From positions 1 to 30,276 of the forward strand of contig CAMEAW010000027.1 of the NCBI GenBank assembly GCA_945911685.1: a stretch of 30,276 bases of DNA, given 5' to 3'. The DNA is from Bordetella parapertussis. GTDB taxonomy: Bacteria; Pseudomonadota; Gammaproteobacteria; Burkholderiales; Burkholderiaceae_B. The notes below the pieces were generated by a model that worked only from the letters and a program-made list of their open reading frames with translations, made no database searches and was not told where the DNA came from. Shown here in pieces: positions 17,142-25,444 of the stretch (positions within the stretch are counted from its first letter, which is position 1; each line of letters opens with the position of its first letter). The translations under genes and the position numbers were made by a program.

Positions 17142-18221
17142 TTAGTGTGGGCTCGATTGTACCGACAAGCGCTGGCCTTGCGATTTGCCCAAGCGCGTCA
17201 ACAAAGTGACCACACCCAGAACCAGCCCTGCTGCGCCGCCGTTATGCAAGACGGCGATCAAAAGCGGCCATTGAAAAAAGATCGTGGTGAGCCCCGTGAG
17301 CAATTGTGCGAGCAATAAACACAACACCAAGGTCGCTGGACCACGTAGCCCGGCATCTGCGCGCAACCTCCAGCCCAACCAGCCCCAGAAACCAAATACG
17401 ATCCAGGCGGTGTTTCGGTGCACCCAATGAATCGCCGTCAGGGCGGGCTGTGAAATCATCTCACCGTTTGGCATCTCGCCTAAGCCCCTGACCACCGCAA
17501 AGCCGCTAGCGAAGTCCATCTCAGGCATCCACGCGCCATGGCACGTCGGAAAATCCATACAGGCCAACGCGGCGTAGTTGGTGCTAACCCAGCCTCCTAG
17601 CCCGATTTGTATAAACAGCAAGCCAAGTCCGAGCGCGGCCCAGCCGCGGTAATGACCGAGTTCAACCGAAACAGGCGGATGCGAGCGCTCACGCGCAGCT
17701 AGCCAAGTCATGAGCGCCAGCAACGTCATGCCGCCTAACAGGTGGGCAGTCACCACGGCGGGCATCAATTTGTGCGTGACCGTCCAGGCACCAAAGGCAC
17801 CTTGCACACACACCGCGATTAGCGTGACGCAGGCTAACGCTGGCGAGCGCCCAAGCGTTGAGCGATGGCGCCAGGCCATCCAAGTAATCGCAATAATCAG
17901 CAACCCAAGCAAGCTACCCACGTAGCGATGCACCATCTCGATCCACGCCTTGGGTAAGGTGACGGGACCGTCTGGCATAACTTGGGCCGCCTCGCGTATC
18001 GATTGAAGCGCACCAAGCGGGGTCACACTGCCATAGCAGCCGGGCCAATCTGGACAGCCTAAACCCGAGTCGGTCAGGCGTACAAACGCCCCAAACATGA
18101 TCAAATCAAGCGTCAGAAACCACGTCAAAAATATAATCTTTCGATAGCGGCGCCGCTTAGTCTCGCCCGGCTGATCGTTCGCGACCCCAATGGGCGGCTG
18201 CAAAGAGTCAGCTGTTAACAT
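17142..18221 (-). CDS. ctaA: Heme A synthase (COX15/CtaA family)
   Basis: CtaA oxidizes the C8 methyl of heme O to make heme A, needed by aa3-type oxidase. The 359-residue protein has about eight helices in two similar halves. Four candidate heme-ligand histidines are visible: in EMVHRYVGS and TAHLLGG (first half) and in IHWVHRNT and LHNGGAA (second half). The loop [17 protein letters not shown] near residue 47-63 carries the paired cysteines typical of the family, and a second pair appears in [10 protein letters not shown]. The start codon shares one base with the stop of the upstream Sco-like gene (TGATG), so translation is probably coupled. Confidence 0.95.
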   Translation of the reverse strand: MLTADSLQPPIGVANDQPGETKRRRYRKIIFLTWFLTLDLIMFGAFVRLTDSGLGCPDWPGCYGSVTPLGALQSIREAAQVMPDGPVTLPKAWIEMVHRYVGSLLGLLIIAITWMAWRHRSTLGRSPALACVTLIAVCVQGAFGAWTVTHKLMPAVVTAHLLGGMTLLALMTWLAARERSHPPVSVELGHYRGWAALGLGLLFIQIGLGGWVSTNYAALACMDFPTCHGAWMPEMDFASGFAVVRGLGEMPNGEMISQPALTAIHWVHRNTAWIVFGFWGWLGWRLRADAGLRGPATLVLCLLLAQLLTGLTTIFFQWPLLIAVLHNGGAAGLVLGVVTLLTRLGKSQGQRLSVQSSPH

Positions 18222-18964
18222 CAGCCGATCCTTGAGTGGTAAATGAGCTTGCGAATGTCTGTTCTGACCTTTTCGGGCTCAGCATTCGCGGGATATTGCA
18301 TCATCAAATTAGCGTGCGGATCGATAATCCACATGGGCTCAGCGAGCGCTTTGGCGGCCCCGTTAGATGAAGTTGGTGCAGTACCGGAAGGCGTCACGAC
18401 GCCTGTACCAGTGGAGCTGATGCTTGTGCTGGTGCTTGTGCTGGTGCTTGCGCTTGTGCTGGTGCTTGTGCCGATGCTTGTACTAACCGAAGCTGACTCG
18501 GCGAGTAAAAACGCTTTTAACTGCTCTGGCTGTACCCGCAGCATGATGGTGCCTTTGTAAGCTTCGAGCACTCTTTCAGGTACTGGCGCATCATCGGTAA
18601 TAAACCACACGCGCGCTAAGCGCTCAACATTTTTACCTTGGCTGGCGTGCGAGTTGCGCAAAATAAATAGTTTGCGGGCGCAGGCATCTTGGCAATCACC
18701 GCCATCGGCGGTGATTAACAGCCACTTACCTTTGAGTGACGCGACATCAAACGGCTTGCCGTCGAGCGTGATGGCTTGCAACGCAGTGCTAGCGGGTATT
18801 GGCCGCTGTGGTTCAATCAGCGTGCCATAGGCCACGCTTCCGTCTGGGCGCCAGTCGGGATTGAAATAAGCCACTACGGCAGCCAGAACGGGGGCGAGGC
18901 TAATTAGAACAATTAACACCAAAGGCGTGCGCGTACGGGGGCGTGGAGGGGTAGGCAAAGTCAT
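18221..18964 (-). CDS. Membrane-anchored Sco-like/thioredoxin-fold protein of the oxidase cluster, with Ser/Thr repeat insertion
   Basis: The 247-residue protein has one N-terminal membrane helix (residues 14-34) and a periplasmic domain with a cysteine pair C91/C95 in DGGDCQDACARKLF. Its spacing, C-x3-C, equals the copper motif of SCO proteins. LKGKWLLITADG and VWFITDD resemble thioredoxin-fold strands. The C-terminal WIIDPHANLMMQYP follows the last-strand position, but the SCO copper-ligand histidine is not in the equivalent place. Residues 158-185 are almost pure Ser/Thr, coded by a six-base tandem repeat, and form a low-complexity loop inside the fold. Proteins in this slot between SURF1 and ctaA are annotated only loosely in Burkholderiales. 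A role in thiol or copper handling for oxidase assembly is inferred from context. Confidence 0.75.
   Translation of the reverse strand: MTLPTPPRPRTRTPLVLIVLISLAPVLAAVVAYFNPDWRPDGSVAYGTLIEPQRPIPASTALQAITLDGKPFDVASLKGKWLLITADGGDCQDACARKLFILRNSHASQGKNVERLARVWFITDDAPVPERVLEAYKGTIMLRVQPEQLKAFLLAESASVSTSIGTSTSTSASTSTSTSTSISSTGTGVVTPSGTAPTSSNGAAKALAEPMWIIDPHANLMMQYPANAEPEKVRTDIRKLIYHSRIG
18421..18480. repeat. Ten-unit hexanucleotide tandem repeat inside the Sco-like gene
   Basis: Ten consecutive six-base units of the form TGCTKG (mostly TGCTTG and TGCTGG, with CGCTTG and TGCCGA variants), coding on the minus strand for alternating Ser and Thr. Because the unit is six bases, gain or loss of copies keeps the frame and changes the loop by two residues each. 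Confidence 0.9.
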
Positions 18965-18985
18965 ACTGATCCGAAAGATAAAGGG

Positions 18986-19777
18986 CTATGACCGACGTTT
19001 GAGTCGCCAGGCAAAAACCAACAAAGCAAACAAACAAATAGCGGCAAAGCCGAACCACTGTGTCGCATAACCAAGATTTTTATCCGCATCGACCGAGGGC
19101 TCTGGCCACACGCGTATCAAACCATCATTCGCGCGACTTGTCTGCATTAACACCACAGGTAATAGATTTAAACCGCTTTGCTCTGACAGCTCAGCAAGCG
19201 ATAAGTTCTGCACACGCGGAAGTGTTCCGGTTTCGAGCCTAGGGCTGGTCGCTGTTCGGCTGTCCGACGAAGTCGTGCTTTTGGCAAATGTTAAACGGCT
19301 AGCTTTGTTTAAGGACCAAAGCTCAAACAGTTTAGGGACGCGTTGAACGAGTTCGCCTTGAATGATTTGCACCTCACTTGAGGTGGTAATCATGGGTGCT
19401 GGCTGCGCGCCCAATGGCCTGGCAAACCAACCCCGCAGCACAAGCACCGCGCGGCCATCTGCTAAAGCCAACGGGGTCGCTAACCACAAGCCCGGTCGGC
19501 CCTCGAGATTACGATTGTCGAGCAATACGCTCAAGTCGTCGCGCCAGGTGCCCTCAACCTGAGCAGGTGTCCAGCTTTTAATCGGCTGGGGCTCAAGGAC
19601 GCGGGCATTTAAGTTCAGCGTGCTGGCCGACCGGCCTTGCTCAATGTTTTGGGCAATTTTGCGGCGTTCGGCCGCACGGTCAAGCTGCCAGAACCCAAGG
19701 GCAACACAGGCAGCGGCCACAGCGACTAGCAGCAGCCCTGCAAAGATAGTGCGTGTATTGAGTGCTGACCGCGGCAT
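18986..19777 (-). CDS. SURF1-family cytochrome oxidase assembly protein
   Basis: SURF1/Shy1 proteins help insert heme A into cytochrome oxidase subunit I. The 263-residue protein has the family layout of one helix at each end (about 10-30 and 240-258) with a periplasmic loop between. The N-terminal GFWQLDRAAERR, the VEGTW and VLLDNRNLEGRPGLWLATPL block, VLVLRGWFARP, and the C-terminal GYATQWFGFAA match the family well. A stretch around residues 165-185 (SKSTTSSDSRTATS-like, Ser/Thr rich) looks like a flexible insertion. It lies 21 bp upstream of the Sco-like gene, same strand, and is divergent from the small DUF2909 gene. Confidence 0.93.
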   Translation of the reverse strand: MPRSALNTRTIFAGLLLVAVAAACVALGFWQLDRAAERRKIAQNIEQGRSASTLNLNARVLEPQPIKSWTPAQVEGTWRDDLSVLLDNRNLEGRPGLWLATPLALADGRAVLVLRGWFARPLGAQPAPMITTSSEVQIIQGELVQRVPKLFELWSLNKASRLTFAKSTTSSDSRTATSPRLETGTLPRVQNLSLAELSEQSGLNLLPVVLMQTSRANDGLIRVWPEPSVDADKNLGYATQWFGFAAICLFALLVFAWRLKRRS

Positions 19778-19812
19778 GTCTGCGATAATTCCTGCTTTAG
19801 GTGGAAAACATC

Positions 19813-20016
19813 GTGCGTATTGTGGTGATTCTGATATTTGTCGGCATTTTAGGCAGTTTAGCGTCTGCTCTGTTTTATCTCATGCGCGACAAGGGATCCT
19901 CGAGCAAAACCGTCAACGCCTTGACTGTCAGAATCGGCATGTCGGTGGTCTTGTTTTTGTTTCTGTTGTTCTCGCACTGGATGGGCTGGATCGAGACAAC
20001 GGGGTTTAAACCCTAA
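19813..20016 (+). CDS. DUF2909 small twin-transmembrane protein
   Basis: A roughly 67-residue protein with two membrane helices, starting IVVILIFVGILGSLASALFY and then VGMSVVLFLFLLFSHWMGW-like (read here RIGMSVVLFLFLLFSHW). It has the length and pattern of the DUF2909 'twin transmembrane' proteins that sit, in the opposite direction, inside Burkholderiales oxidase clusters. A GTG at 19813 is chosen because AGGTGG (19799-19804) lies eight bases ahead; the in-frame GTG at 19801 falls within that ribosome site. Its function is unknown; position suggests a role in oxidase assembly. A bidirectional terminator separates it from convergent ctaE. Confidence 0.8.
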   Translation: MRIVVILIFVGILGSLASALFYLMRDKGSSSKTVNALTVRIGMSVVLFLFLLFSHWMGWIETTGFKP

Positions 20017-20079
20017 TCCGACAACCCGTAGGTTGTACGCAATTAACGTTTAGGCGATATTCCTGTCATGCCTCAAGCA

Positions 20080-20106
20080 AAAAAAGCCGGCTTTGCCGGC
20101 TTTTTT
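20080..20106. terminator. Bidirectional intrinsic terminator between DUF2909 gene and ctaE
   Basis: GCCGGC (20086-20091), loop TTT plus G-closing bases, GCCGGC (20095-20100), flanked by seven A's on the left and six T's on the right. It can terminate both the rightward DUF2909 transcript and the leftward oxidase structural-gene transcript, so the assembly genes downstream (SURF1 onward) probably use their own promoter. Confidence 0.93.
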
Positions 20107-20131
20107 AGTTGGTGAAGCAACGTCGGCTGAA

Positions 20132-21007
20132 TTAAAACCAATACACAAACAAGTACAAGCCCAGCCAAACGACGTCCACAAAGTGCCAATACCAAGCTGC
20201 ACCTTCAAAACCAAAATGATGATCTGATCTGAAATGTCCTTTCATCATGCGCACAAGAACCACCGTCAACATCGTCGCGCCCAACAGCACATGAAAACCG
20301 TGAAAACCAGTCAACATGAAAAACAAAGAGCCGTACGCGCCAGAGTTGAACTTTAAATTCAAGTCCGTATACGCGTGGTAGTACTCATAACCCTGGAGAC
20401 CTACGAAGACAAAGCCCAAAACAATCGTTGCAAACAACCAAAACTTTGCTTTTGCCCGGTGGTCAGCAATCAGCGCATGGTGAGAAATAGTTAAGGTCAC
20501 GCCTGAGGTTAAAAGTAGAGCGGTGTTGATTGTCGGCAACCAAAAGGGGCCCATGGTTTGAAACGACTCAACCACGCCCGCAGGACCAAGATTAGGCCAA
20601 ACAGCGTTGAAATCAGGCCACAACAACAATTTGTGATCTAAGTCACCCAGCCATGGCAGGGTAATCGTGCGGGTATACCAAAGCGCACCGAAAAAAGCAG
20701 CAAAGAACATCACCTCAGAGAAAATAAACCAGCTCATGCTCCAGCGATACGACATATCGATGCGCTTACTGTTTAAACCAGCCTCAGATTCTTGGATCGC
20801 GTCACCAAACCAGTAATACAACACGACAAACAGCCCAAGCAAACCTGCGAGCACAACCCATTTCGCAACGTCGATGCCGTTGATCCAGGCCGACGCGCCA
20901 AACATCACCACCATCAGCGCAATACTTGCGCATACTGGATGTTTTGAATCTGCGGGTACGTAGTAGTAAGGGGCTACGTTGCCGTGGGTAGAGTGGGATG
21001 CACTCAT
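20132..21007 (-). CDS. ctaE: Cytochrome c oxidase subunit III
   Basis: The core subunit III of the aa3-type oxidase, with seven predicted helices. Conserved parts are HPVCAS, RWSMSWFIFSEVMFFAAFFGALWYTR with its buried glutamate, PLINTALLLTSG-like (read here PTINTALLLTSGVTLTISHHAL), and the C-terminal FHGFHVLLGA and FEGAAWYWHFVDVVWLGLYLFVYW. The ATG at 21007 is taken as start because GGAG lies six bases ahead; the in-frame TTG 12 bases upstream would overlap that site. This gives 291 residues, the usual length in the order. It follows the DUF2970 gene and ends at a strong terminator. Confidence 0.96.
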   Translation of the reverse strand: MSASHSTHGNVAPYYYVPADSKHPVCASIALMVVMFGASAWINGIDVAKWVVLAGLLGLFVVLYYWFGDAIQESEAGLNSKRIDMSYRWSMSWFIFSEVMFFAAFFGALWYTRTITLPWLGDLDHKLLLWPDFNAVWPNLGPAGVVESFQTMGPFWLPTINTALLLTSGVTLTISHHALIADHRAKAKFWLFATIVLGFVFVGLQGYEYYHAYTDLNLKFNSGAYGSLFFMLTGFHGFHVLLGATMLTVVLVRMMKGHFRSDHHFGFEGAAWYWHFVDVVWLGLYLFVYWF

Positions 21008-21043
21008 TTTGTTCTCCAAACTTACAAAATATGATTGTTAATA

Positions 21044-21268
21044 CTAAGTCAACTGACTGATCGCCCAGCCCGCAAGCTTCACCAAGCTCACTACAAAGAT
21101 CACTGTCAACAAAATCCCGGCAATAATAATATGTACGGGATTAAGTTTCGCAATATCCTCTTGATATCCGGAGCCCTTTCGCACCCCAAACAGCGCCCAA
21201 AGAACCGCCTTTAGTGTTTGAAAAAAACTCAATTTCCGCTGAGCAATTTCTTTCAAATCATCGCTCAT
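21044..21268 (-). CDS. DUF2970 small membrane protein of the oxidase cluster
   Basis: A 74-residue protein with a soluble N-terminus (SDDLKEIAQRKLSFFQTLKAV), the WALFGVRKGSGYQEDIAKL segment and one membrane helix, HIIIAGILLTVIFVVSLVKL. The FGVRKGSGYEED-like motif is the signature of DUF2970, which occurs between ctaG and ctaE in many betaproteobacteria. Function unknown. Here it lies 16 bp after a 39-residue gene and 36 bp before ctaE, with no ctaG next to it. Confidence 0.85.
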   Translation of the reverse strand: MSDDLKEIAQRKLSFFQTLKAVLWALFGVRKGSGYQEDIAKLNPVHIIIAGILLTVIFVVSLVKLAGWAISQLT

Positions 21269-21284
21269 ACGGATTTCTCACTCA

Positions 21285-21404
21285 TTAAGAAAAATAATGT
21301 AAATAAATCTGCCTACCGGTTGTGTAAGCAAAAAAGGCAAACACGACCACACCAAGTAACAACCCAGTACGACGATTTTTACGGCGCTGCTCTTCAGTTG
21401 GCAT
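21285..21404 (-). CDS. 39-residue cytochrome oxidase small assembly-type protein
   Basis: A short gene beginning 9 bp after the ctaD stop: MPTEEQRRKNRRTGLLLG at the N-terminus, one membrane helix (about residues 14-28, LLLGVVVFAFFAY) and a short tail ending YLHYFS. The basic Q-R-R-x-N-R-R-T-G stretch followed by a single helix is the pattern of the small proteins found after ctaD in Burkholderiales. They are easily missed because of their size. No direct function is known; it likely contacts subunit I or an assembly factor. Ribosome site is weak (AGTAGG over the ctaD stop). Confidence 0.8.
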   Translation of the reverse strand: MPTEEQRRKNRRTGLLLGVVVFAFFAYTTGRQIYLHYFS

Positions 21405-21413
21405 CGTGTTGAC

Positions 21414-23036
21414 CTACTTCACTTCTGGCGGTGTTTCGAAGGTATGGAACGGAGCAGGTGAAGGCACCGTCCACTCTAGGCCTTCTGCACCTTCCCAGGG
21501 CTTAGCTGCAGCTGGGGCGCCTTTACCTGCGTAAGCTTTCAGAATGATATACAAGAACAATAATTGCGATATCCCAAACCAAAACGCGCCGATCGTTGCG
21601 ACCTGATGAAAGTCAGTGAACTGAGCGGCATAATCGGCGTAACGACGTGGCATGCCTGCCAAACCCATAAAGTGCATTGGGAAGAATGTGATGTTGAACG
21701 AAATCATGCTCGACCAAAAGTGAATCTTGCCCAACTTTTCGTCGTACATGTAACCGCACCACTTTGGTAACCAGTAGTAGGTGCCGGCAAACAATGCAAA
21801 CAACGAACCCGCCACCAACACATAGTGAAAATGCGCGACCACATAATAGGTGTCATGCACCTGAATGTCGATTGGCGCCATTGACAAAATTAGGCCCGTG
21901 AAACCACCAAGCGTAAAGACAAAGATGAAGCCCACGGCAAACAGCATGGGGGTCTCGAAGGTCATCGAGCCTTTCCACATGGTCGCTACCCAGTTGAACA
22001 CTTTAACGCCCGTTGGAATTGAAATCAGCATTGTGGCGTACATGAAGTACAACTGCCCTGTGACGGGCATACCCGTTGCAAACATGTGATGCGCCCAGAC
22101 AATAAACGATAGGATCGCGATCGAGGCGGTGGCGTAGACCATCGAGGCGTACCCAAACAGCGGTTTACGCGCAAAGGCCGGGATAATGGCTGAGACTATG
22201 CCGAAGGCCGGCAAAATCATAATGTAAACCTCGGGATGCCCGAAGAACCAGAAGATGTGCTGATACAGAACTGGGTCGCCACCGACAGCAGCGTTAAAAA
22301 AACCAGTGCCAAAATGACGGTCTGTGAGAACCATGGTGATTGCCGCAGCCAACACGGGCATCACAGCAATCAACAAGTAGGCGGTGATCAACCATGTCCA
22401 GCAAAACAAAGGCATTTTCATCAATGTCATGCCAGGCGCGCGCATGTTCAAGATCGTGACCACGATATTGATTGAACCCATAATCGACGACGCGCCCATC
22501 AAGTGCATCGCAAAAATGGCCATATCCATCCCGGGGCCCATTTGCAGAGTCAACGGAGCGTAGAGCGTCCAGCCAGCAGCGGTTGCACCGCCTGGTACAA
22601 AAAACGAGGCTGTAAGCAATAAGCCGGCAACAGGCAACAACCAAAAACTAAAGTTGTTCATGCGGGCAAACGCCATGTCAGCGGCGCCAATTTGCAGCGG
22701 TACCATCCAGTTGGCAAAGCCAACAAAAGCCGGCATGATCGCACCAAACACCATGATCAAACCATGCATGGTCGTGAACTGATTGAACAGCTCTGGGCGA
22801 AAGAACTGCAGCCCCGGCTGAAACAGCTCGGTGCGCAGCAGCAGCGCGAGCGTGCCCCCTTCGAGCAACATCGCAAAAGAAAAGATCAGGTACATCGTAC
22901 CGATATCTTTGTGGTTGGTCGCAAACAACCAACGACGCCAGCCGTGTGGCATGTGGTGGGCGTGATCGTCGTGCGCATGGTCATGCCCGTGGCCGTGACT
23001 CTGACCTGAAACCTGATCTGGTGTAACGCTGCTCAT
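21414..23036 (-). CDS. ctaD: Cytochrome c oxidase subunit I (aa3-type)
   Basis: The catalytic subunit with about 12 helices, 540 residues, holding heme a and the heme a3-CuB centre. Visible are [15 protein letters not shown] (CuB histidine cross-linked to Tyr; the PEVY glutamate marks an A1-type D-channel oxidase), the CuB pair in [11 protein letters not shown], the K-channel lysine in [12 protein letters not shown], and the heme ligands in [14 protein letters not shown]. The N-terminus ([18 protein letters not shown], residues 14-31) is very His-rich and could bind metal, though such tails are seen in relatives. The start ATG at 23036 fits. It lies 78 bp after ctaC and leads into the 39-residue gene. 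Confidence 0.98.
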   Translation of the reverse strand: MSSVTPDQVSGQSHGHGHDHAHDDHAHHMPHGWRRWLFATNHKDIGTMYLIFSFAMLLEGGTLALLLRTELFQPGLQFFRPELFNQFTTMHGLIMVFGAIMPAFVGFANWMVPLQIGAADMAFARMNNFSFWLLPVAGLLLTASFFVPGGATAAGWTLYAPLTLQMGPGMDMAIFAMHLMGASSIMGSINIVVTILNMRAPGMTLMKMPLFCWTWLITAYLLIAVMPVLAAAITMVLTDRHFGTGFFNAAVGGDPVLYQHIFWFFGHPEVYIMILPAFGIVSAIIPAFARKPLFGYASMVYATASIAILSFIVWAHHMFATGMPVTGQLYFMYATMLISIPTGVKVFNWVATMWKGSMTFETPMLFAVGFIFVFTLGGFTGLILSMAPIDIQVHDTYYVVAHFHYVLVAGSLFALFAGTYYWLPKWCGYMYDEKLGKIHFWSSMISFNITFFPMHFMGLAGMPRRYADYAAQFTDFHQVATIGAFWFGISQLLFLYIILKAYAGKGAPAAAKPWEGAEGLEWTVPSPAPFHTFETPPEVK

Positions 23037-23114
23037 AGTTGACTCCTATCCTGCTTTTACGGTAACTGCACATCTAGTGCCGTCATCAGCCTATCTAAAC
23101 GAATTTGTCGAAAC

Positions 23115-24272
23115 TTAACGTGCGGCCTTGACGTCGGCCGGCGAAACAACTGGGTCTTGACCCTTTCCGGCATTGCTCCAGGCGGCACGCGTATAGGTGA
23201 TCACCGAAGCGATTTCAACGTCATTTAACTGACCGCCAAACGCAGCCATTGCCGTGCCTTGCCGACCTTTTAGCAAAATCTGTATGTTTTCGGCTTTGGG
23301 GCCGAGCACGAGTTTGCTGCCATCTAGCGCGGGGAAAGCACCCACAACGCCTTTGCCGCTACCCTGATGGCATGCCACGCAGTTGGCGGCATAGACTTTT
23401 TCGCCACGGGCGATCAAATCGGCTGCCGACCACTCTTTGCTTGGGTCATCTGCTGCTGCTGCCAGTAGTTTTTTCTGCTCGGCAGACCAGGTGGCGTAAT
23501 CTTGCTCTGACACGACTTTCACAACGATTGGCATGAAGGCGTGGTCTTTGCCGCAAAGCTCGGTACATTGGCCACGAAACTCACCAACTTTTTCGGCGCG
23601 AAACCAGACGCTTCGAATAAACCCAGGAATCGCGTCTTGTTTGACTGCCAAGTCGGGCACCATCCAAGAGTGAATCACGTCACCGCCCGTAACAGAGATA
23701 CGGATTTTTTTACCTATTGGCACCACCAGCGGGTTATCGACTTCCATCAGGTAAAGTGGGCCGCGAGGCTCTTTACCTTCGATTTGAGCGCGCGGGGTGG
23801 CGAGATTTGATAAAAACTTGACGCCAGCAGCGGGGCCGTCGATGTATTCGTAACCCCATTTCCATTGATATCCCGTGACTTTAACGGTGAGATCTGCGCC
23901 GCTGGTGTCTTTCATGGCTACCACGGTTCGCGTGGCAGGCAGTGCCATGGCGATCACGATCACGAAAGGGATGACCGTCCAGGCAACTTCAACACCCAAA
24001 TGCTCGTGAAAGGTGGCTGATTTGGCGCCACGTGATTTGCGATGCGCCCAGATCGAATAAAACATGACACCGAACACGGCGACAAAGATCACCAAGCACA
24101 CAATCAGCATAAACCAATGCAACCACGCCACATCTCTGGCGATTTGGGTGACACCTTCGGACAAATTAAGCTGGTTAACGCGAGGACCGCCCGGCATATC
24201 TTTGACTTGTGCGCTGACTACCCCACACAACAGCATGGCACAGGCGCCCAGTAACCCTCTGACCTTCTTCAT
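23115..24272 (-). CDS. ctaC: Cytochrome c oxidase subunit II with fused C-terminal cytochrome c domain
   Basis: Subunit II takes electrons from cytochrome c through the CuA centre. The 385-residue protein has a signal peptide (cut probably at VSA|Q after residue 21), two helices (50-76 and 95-112), and the cupredoxin domain with the CuA ligands H201, C236, E238, C240, H244 and M247 in QCTELCGKDHAFM. A C-terminal c-type heme domain follows, with C298-V-A-C301-H302 and probable axial M342, so it is of the extended subunit-II form. GAGG lies six bases before the ATG. It is the first gene of the leftward structural operon; a TATAAT on the minus strand at 24441-24446 lies upstream but has no clear -35 partner. 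Confidence 0.97.
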   Translation of the reverse strand: MKKVRGLLGACAMLLCGVVSAQVKDMPGGPRVNQLNLSEGVTQIARDVAWLHWFMLIVCLVIFVAVFGVMFYSIWAHRKSRGAKSATFHEHLGVEVAWTVIPFVIVIAMALPATRTVVAMKDTSGADLTVKVTGYQWKWGYEYIDGPAAGVKFLSNLATPRAQIEGKEPRGPLYLMEVDNPLVVPIGKKIRISVTGGDVIHSWMVPDLAVKQDAIPGFIRSVWFRAEKVGEFRGQCTELCGKDHAFMPIVVKVVSEQDYATWSAEQKKLLAAAADDPSKEWSAADLIARGEKVYAANCVACHQGSGKGVVGAFPALDGSKLVLGPKAENIQILLKGRQGTAMAAFGGQLNDVEIASVITYTRAAWSNAGKGQDPVVSPADVKAAR

Positions 24273-24448
24273 GCTAAACCTCGAATACGCTGCGCCTTAG
24301 GACTATCGCCATAACCACATTGATTGAATGGAGATTGAGCACTGCTAACGCAAAATTATTGGATCGCTGAGCCCCGACGCTGTACTGCCCACGCCCAACG
24401 CGAATCATTCACAAAAGGTATTCGTAAATGAACCTATAGGATTATAGC

Positions 24449-25369
24449 GTGGCTGAGGAGGTCGCGCTGTCCTACAATGTTGCTATACAACATGCCCCTC
24501 ACGACCTTATGCATTCACCAAGAATTTCTTTAGATCACGGTAGTCTTCGGCGGCTGCTGGACGATTTGCTGAAGCGGGCCAACCAACCCGTACAAACCGG
24601 CTCTGTGCCCTTATTTATTGCAGACAACCGCTGCGGCTGGCTGTTTTCTGGGGCGGCTCAGGCTCTTAGTGGGTTAAACGGTGTCGAAATTTCGCGGGGC
24701 TCCGCCCATATAGGTCAGTCGCTGAGCGTGGGCACCGAGTTGAACGCGCTGTTGGCGTTGGTGGCGGTCACACTTCGCCAGGCTGGCTGCGCGCCAGGTT
24801 GGCGCAACGAGCTACTAGACGTCTGGCCCGAGCAGCCAGACAACCCCACTCGACCGCTCAGCAGTAAACCACTCGGGGCCATTGAGCGGGGTGTGGTGCG
24901 CCCCTTAGGCTTATTAACCAAAGCCGTCCATCTCAGTGGCTGGTCGCAAGATGGGCGTTTGTGGGTTGCCAGGCGCTCGCTGACCAAGGCGACCGACCCC
25001 GGCATGTGGGACACACTGGTAGGCGGCCTGATTTCCAGCCAAGAGGATGTTCAAGTCGGACTTGTGCGCGAATCCGACGAAGAAGCAGGGCTTGATCCGC
25101 AAGATATTGTCGATCGCACACCTCTTAGAACAATCGCCCGCATGATGAGGCAATTGCCTGAGGGCTATCAGGTTGAAGATGTGCTGACGTGTGAGTGTGT
25201 CTTGCCCGAGCATGTGACGCCTAAAAATCGTGATGGCGAGGTCATGGATATTCAATTAATGGCGCCGGCGACTATTTTTAATCTGTTGACTCAGGGTGCC
25301 TTTACCCTTGAGGCCTCGATTGTTGTCGCCGAAGACCTACTGCAACGCGCGACACCCGCGTCTGTTTAG
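24449..25369 (+). CDS. NUDIX hydrolase with DUF4743-like N-terminal domain
   Basis: The protein is up to 306 residues, with an N-terminal domain of about 140 residues (SVPLFIADNRCGWLFSG, then RNELLDVW) like DUF4743, and a C-terminal NUDIX domain. The NUDIX box is intact (about residues 193-215: GGLISSQE, then LVRESDEEAGL). This two-domain form is related to plant and fungal TPK-associated NUDIX enzymes that act on thiamine-like diphosphates, but the substrate here is unknown. WVARRSLTKATDPGMWDTLVGG before the box is typical of that family. The start is unsure: GTG at 24449 or the in-frame ATG at 24509, which begins MHSPRISLDHG and gives 286 residues, and neither has a clear ribosome site. It is transcribed away from the oxidase genes. 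Confidence 0.87.
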   Translation: MAEEVALSYNVAIQHAPHDLMHSPRISLDHGSLRRLLDDLLKRANQPVQTGSVPLFIADNRCGWLFSGAAQALSGLNGVEISRGSAHIGQSLSVGTELNALLALVAVTLRQAGCAPGWRNELLDVWPEQPDNPTRPLSSKPLGAIERGVVRPLGLLTKAVHLSGWSQDGRLWVARRSLTKATDPGMWDTLVGGLISSQEDVQVGLVRESDEEAGLDPQDIVDRTPLRTIARMMRQLPEGYQVEDVLTCECVLPEHVTPKNRDGEVMDIQLMAPATIFNLLTQGAFTLEASIVVAEDLLQRATPASV

Positions 25370-25444
25370 CGCCCGCGACATCGCAACGCGCGGCACTAGC
25401 CTGTGCGGCAAACGTTTCGCGTCGCTAAGCGCTTAGTGAGTGAC

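Noticed and set aside
18421..18480. Short tandem units as a CRISPR array
   Set aside because: Units are contiguous hexamers without spacers and are in frame within a coding sequence.
23000..23036. His-rich N-terminus of ctaD as a novel metal-binding domain
   Set aside because: Short His-rich tails before the PHGWRRW segment occur in related Burkholderiales subunit I proteins, so it is not special here.
24441..24477. TATAAT (minus) and TACAAT (plus) as promoters for ctaC and the NUDIX gene
   Set aside because: Both are good -10 matches, but neither has a recognisable -35 box at 16-18 bp, so they are not listed as features.
25425..25436. Palindrome CTAAGCGCTTAG after the antiporter stop as a terminator
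   Set aside because: The dyad has no loop and no T run follows on the minus strand; a short palindrome like this can occur by chance.
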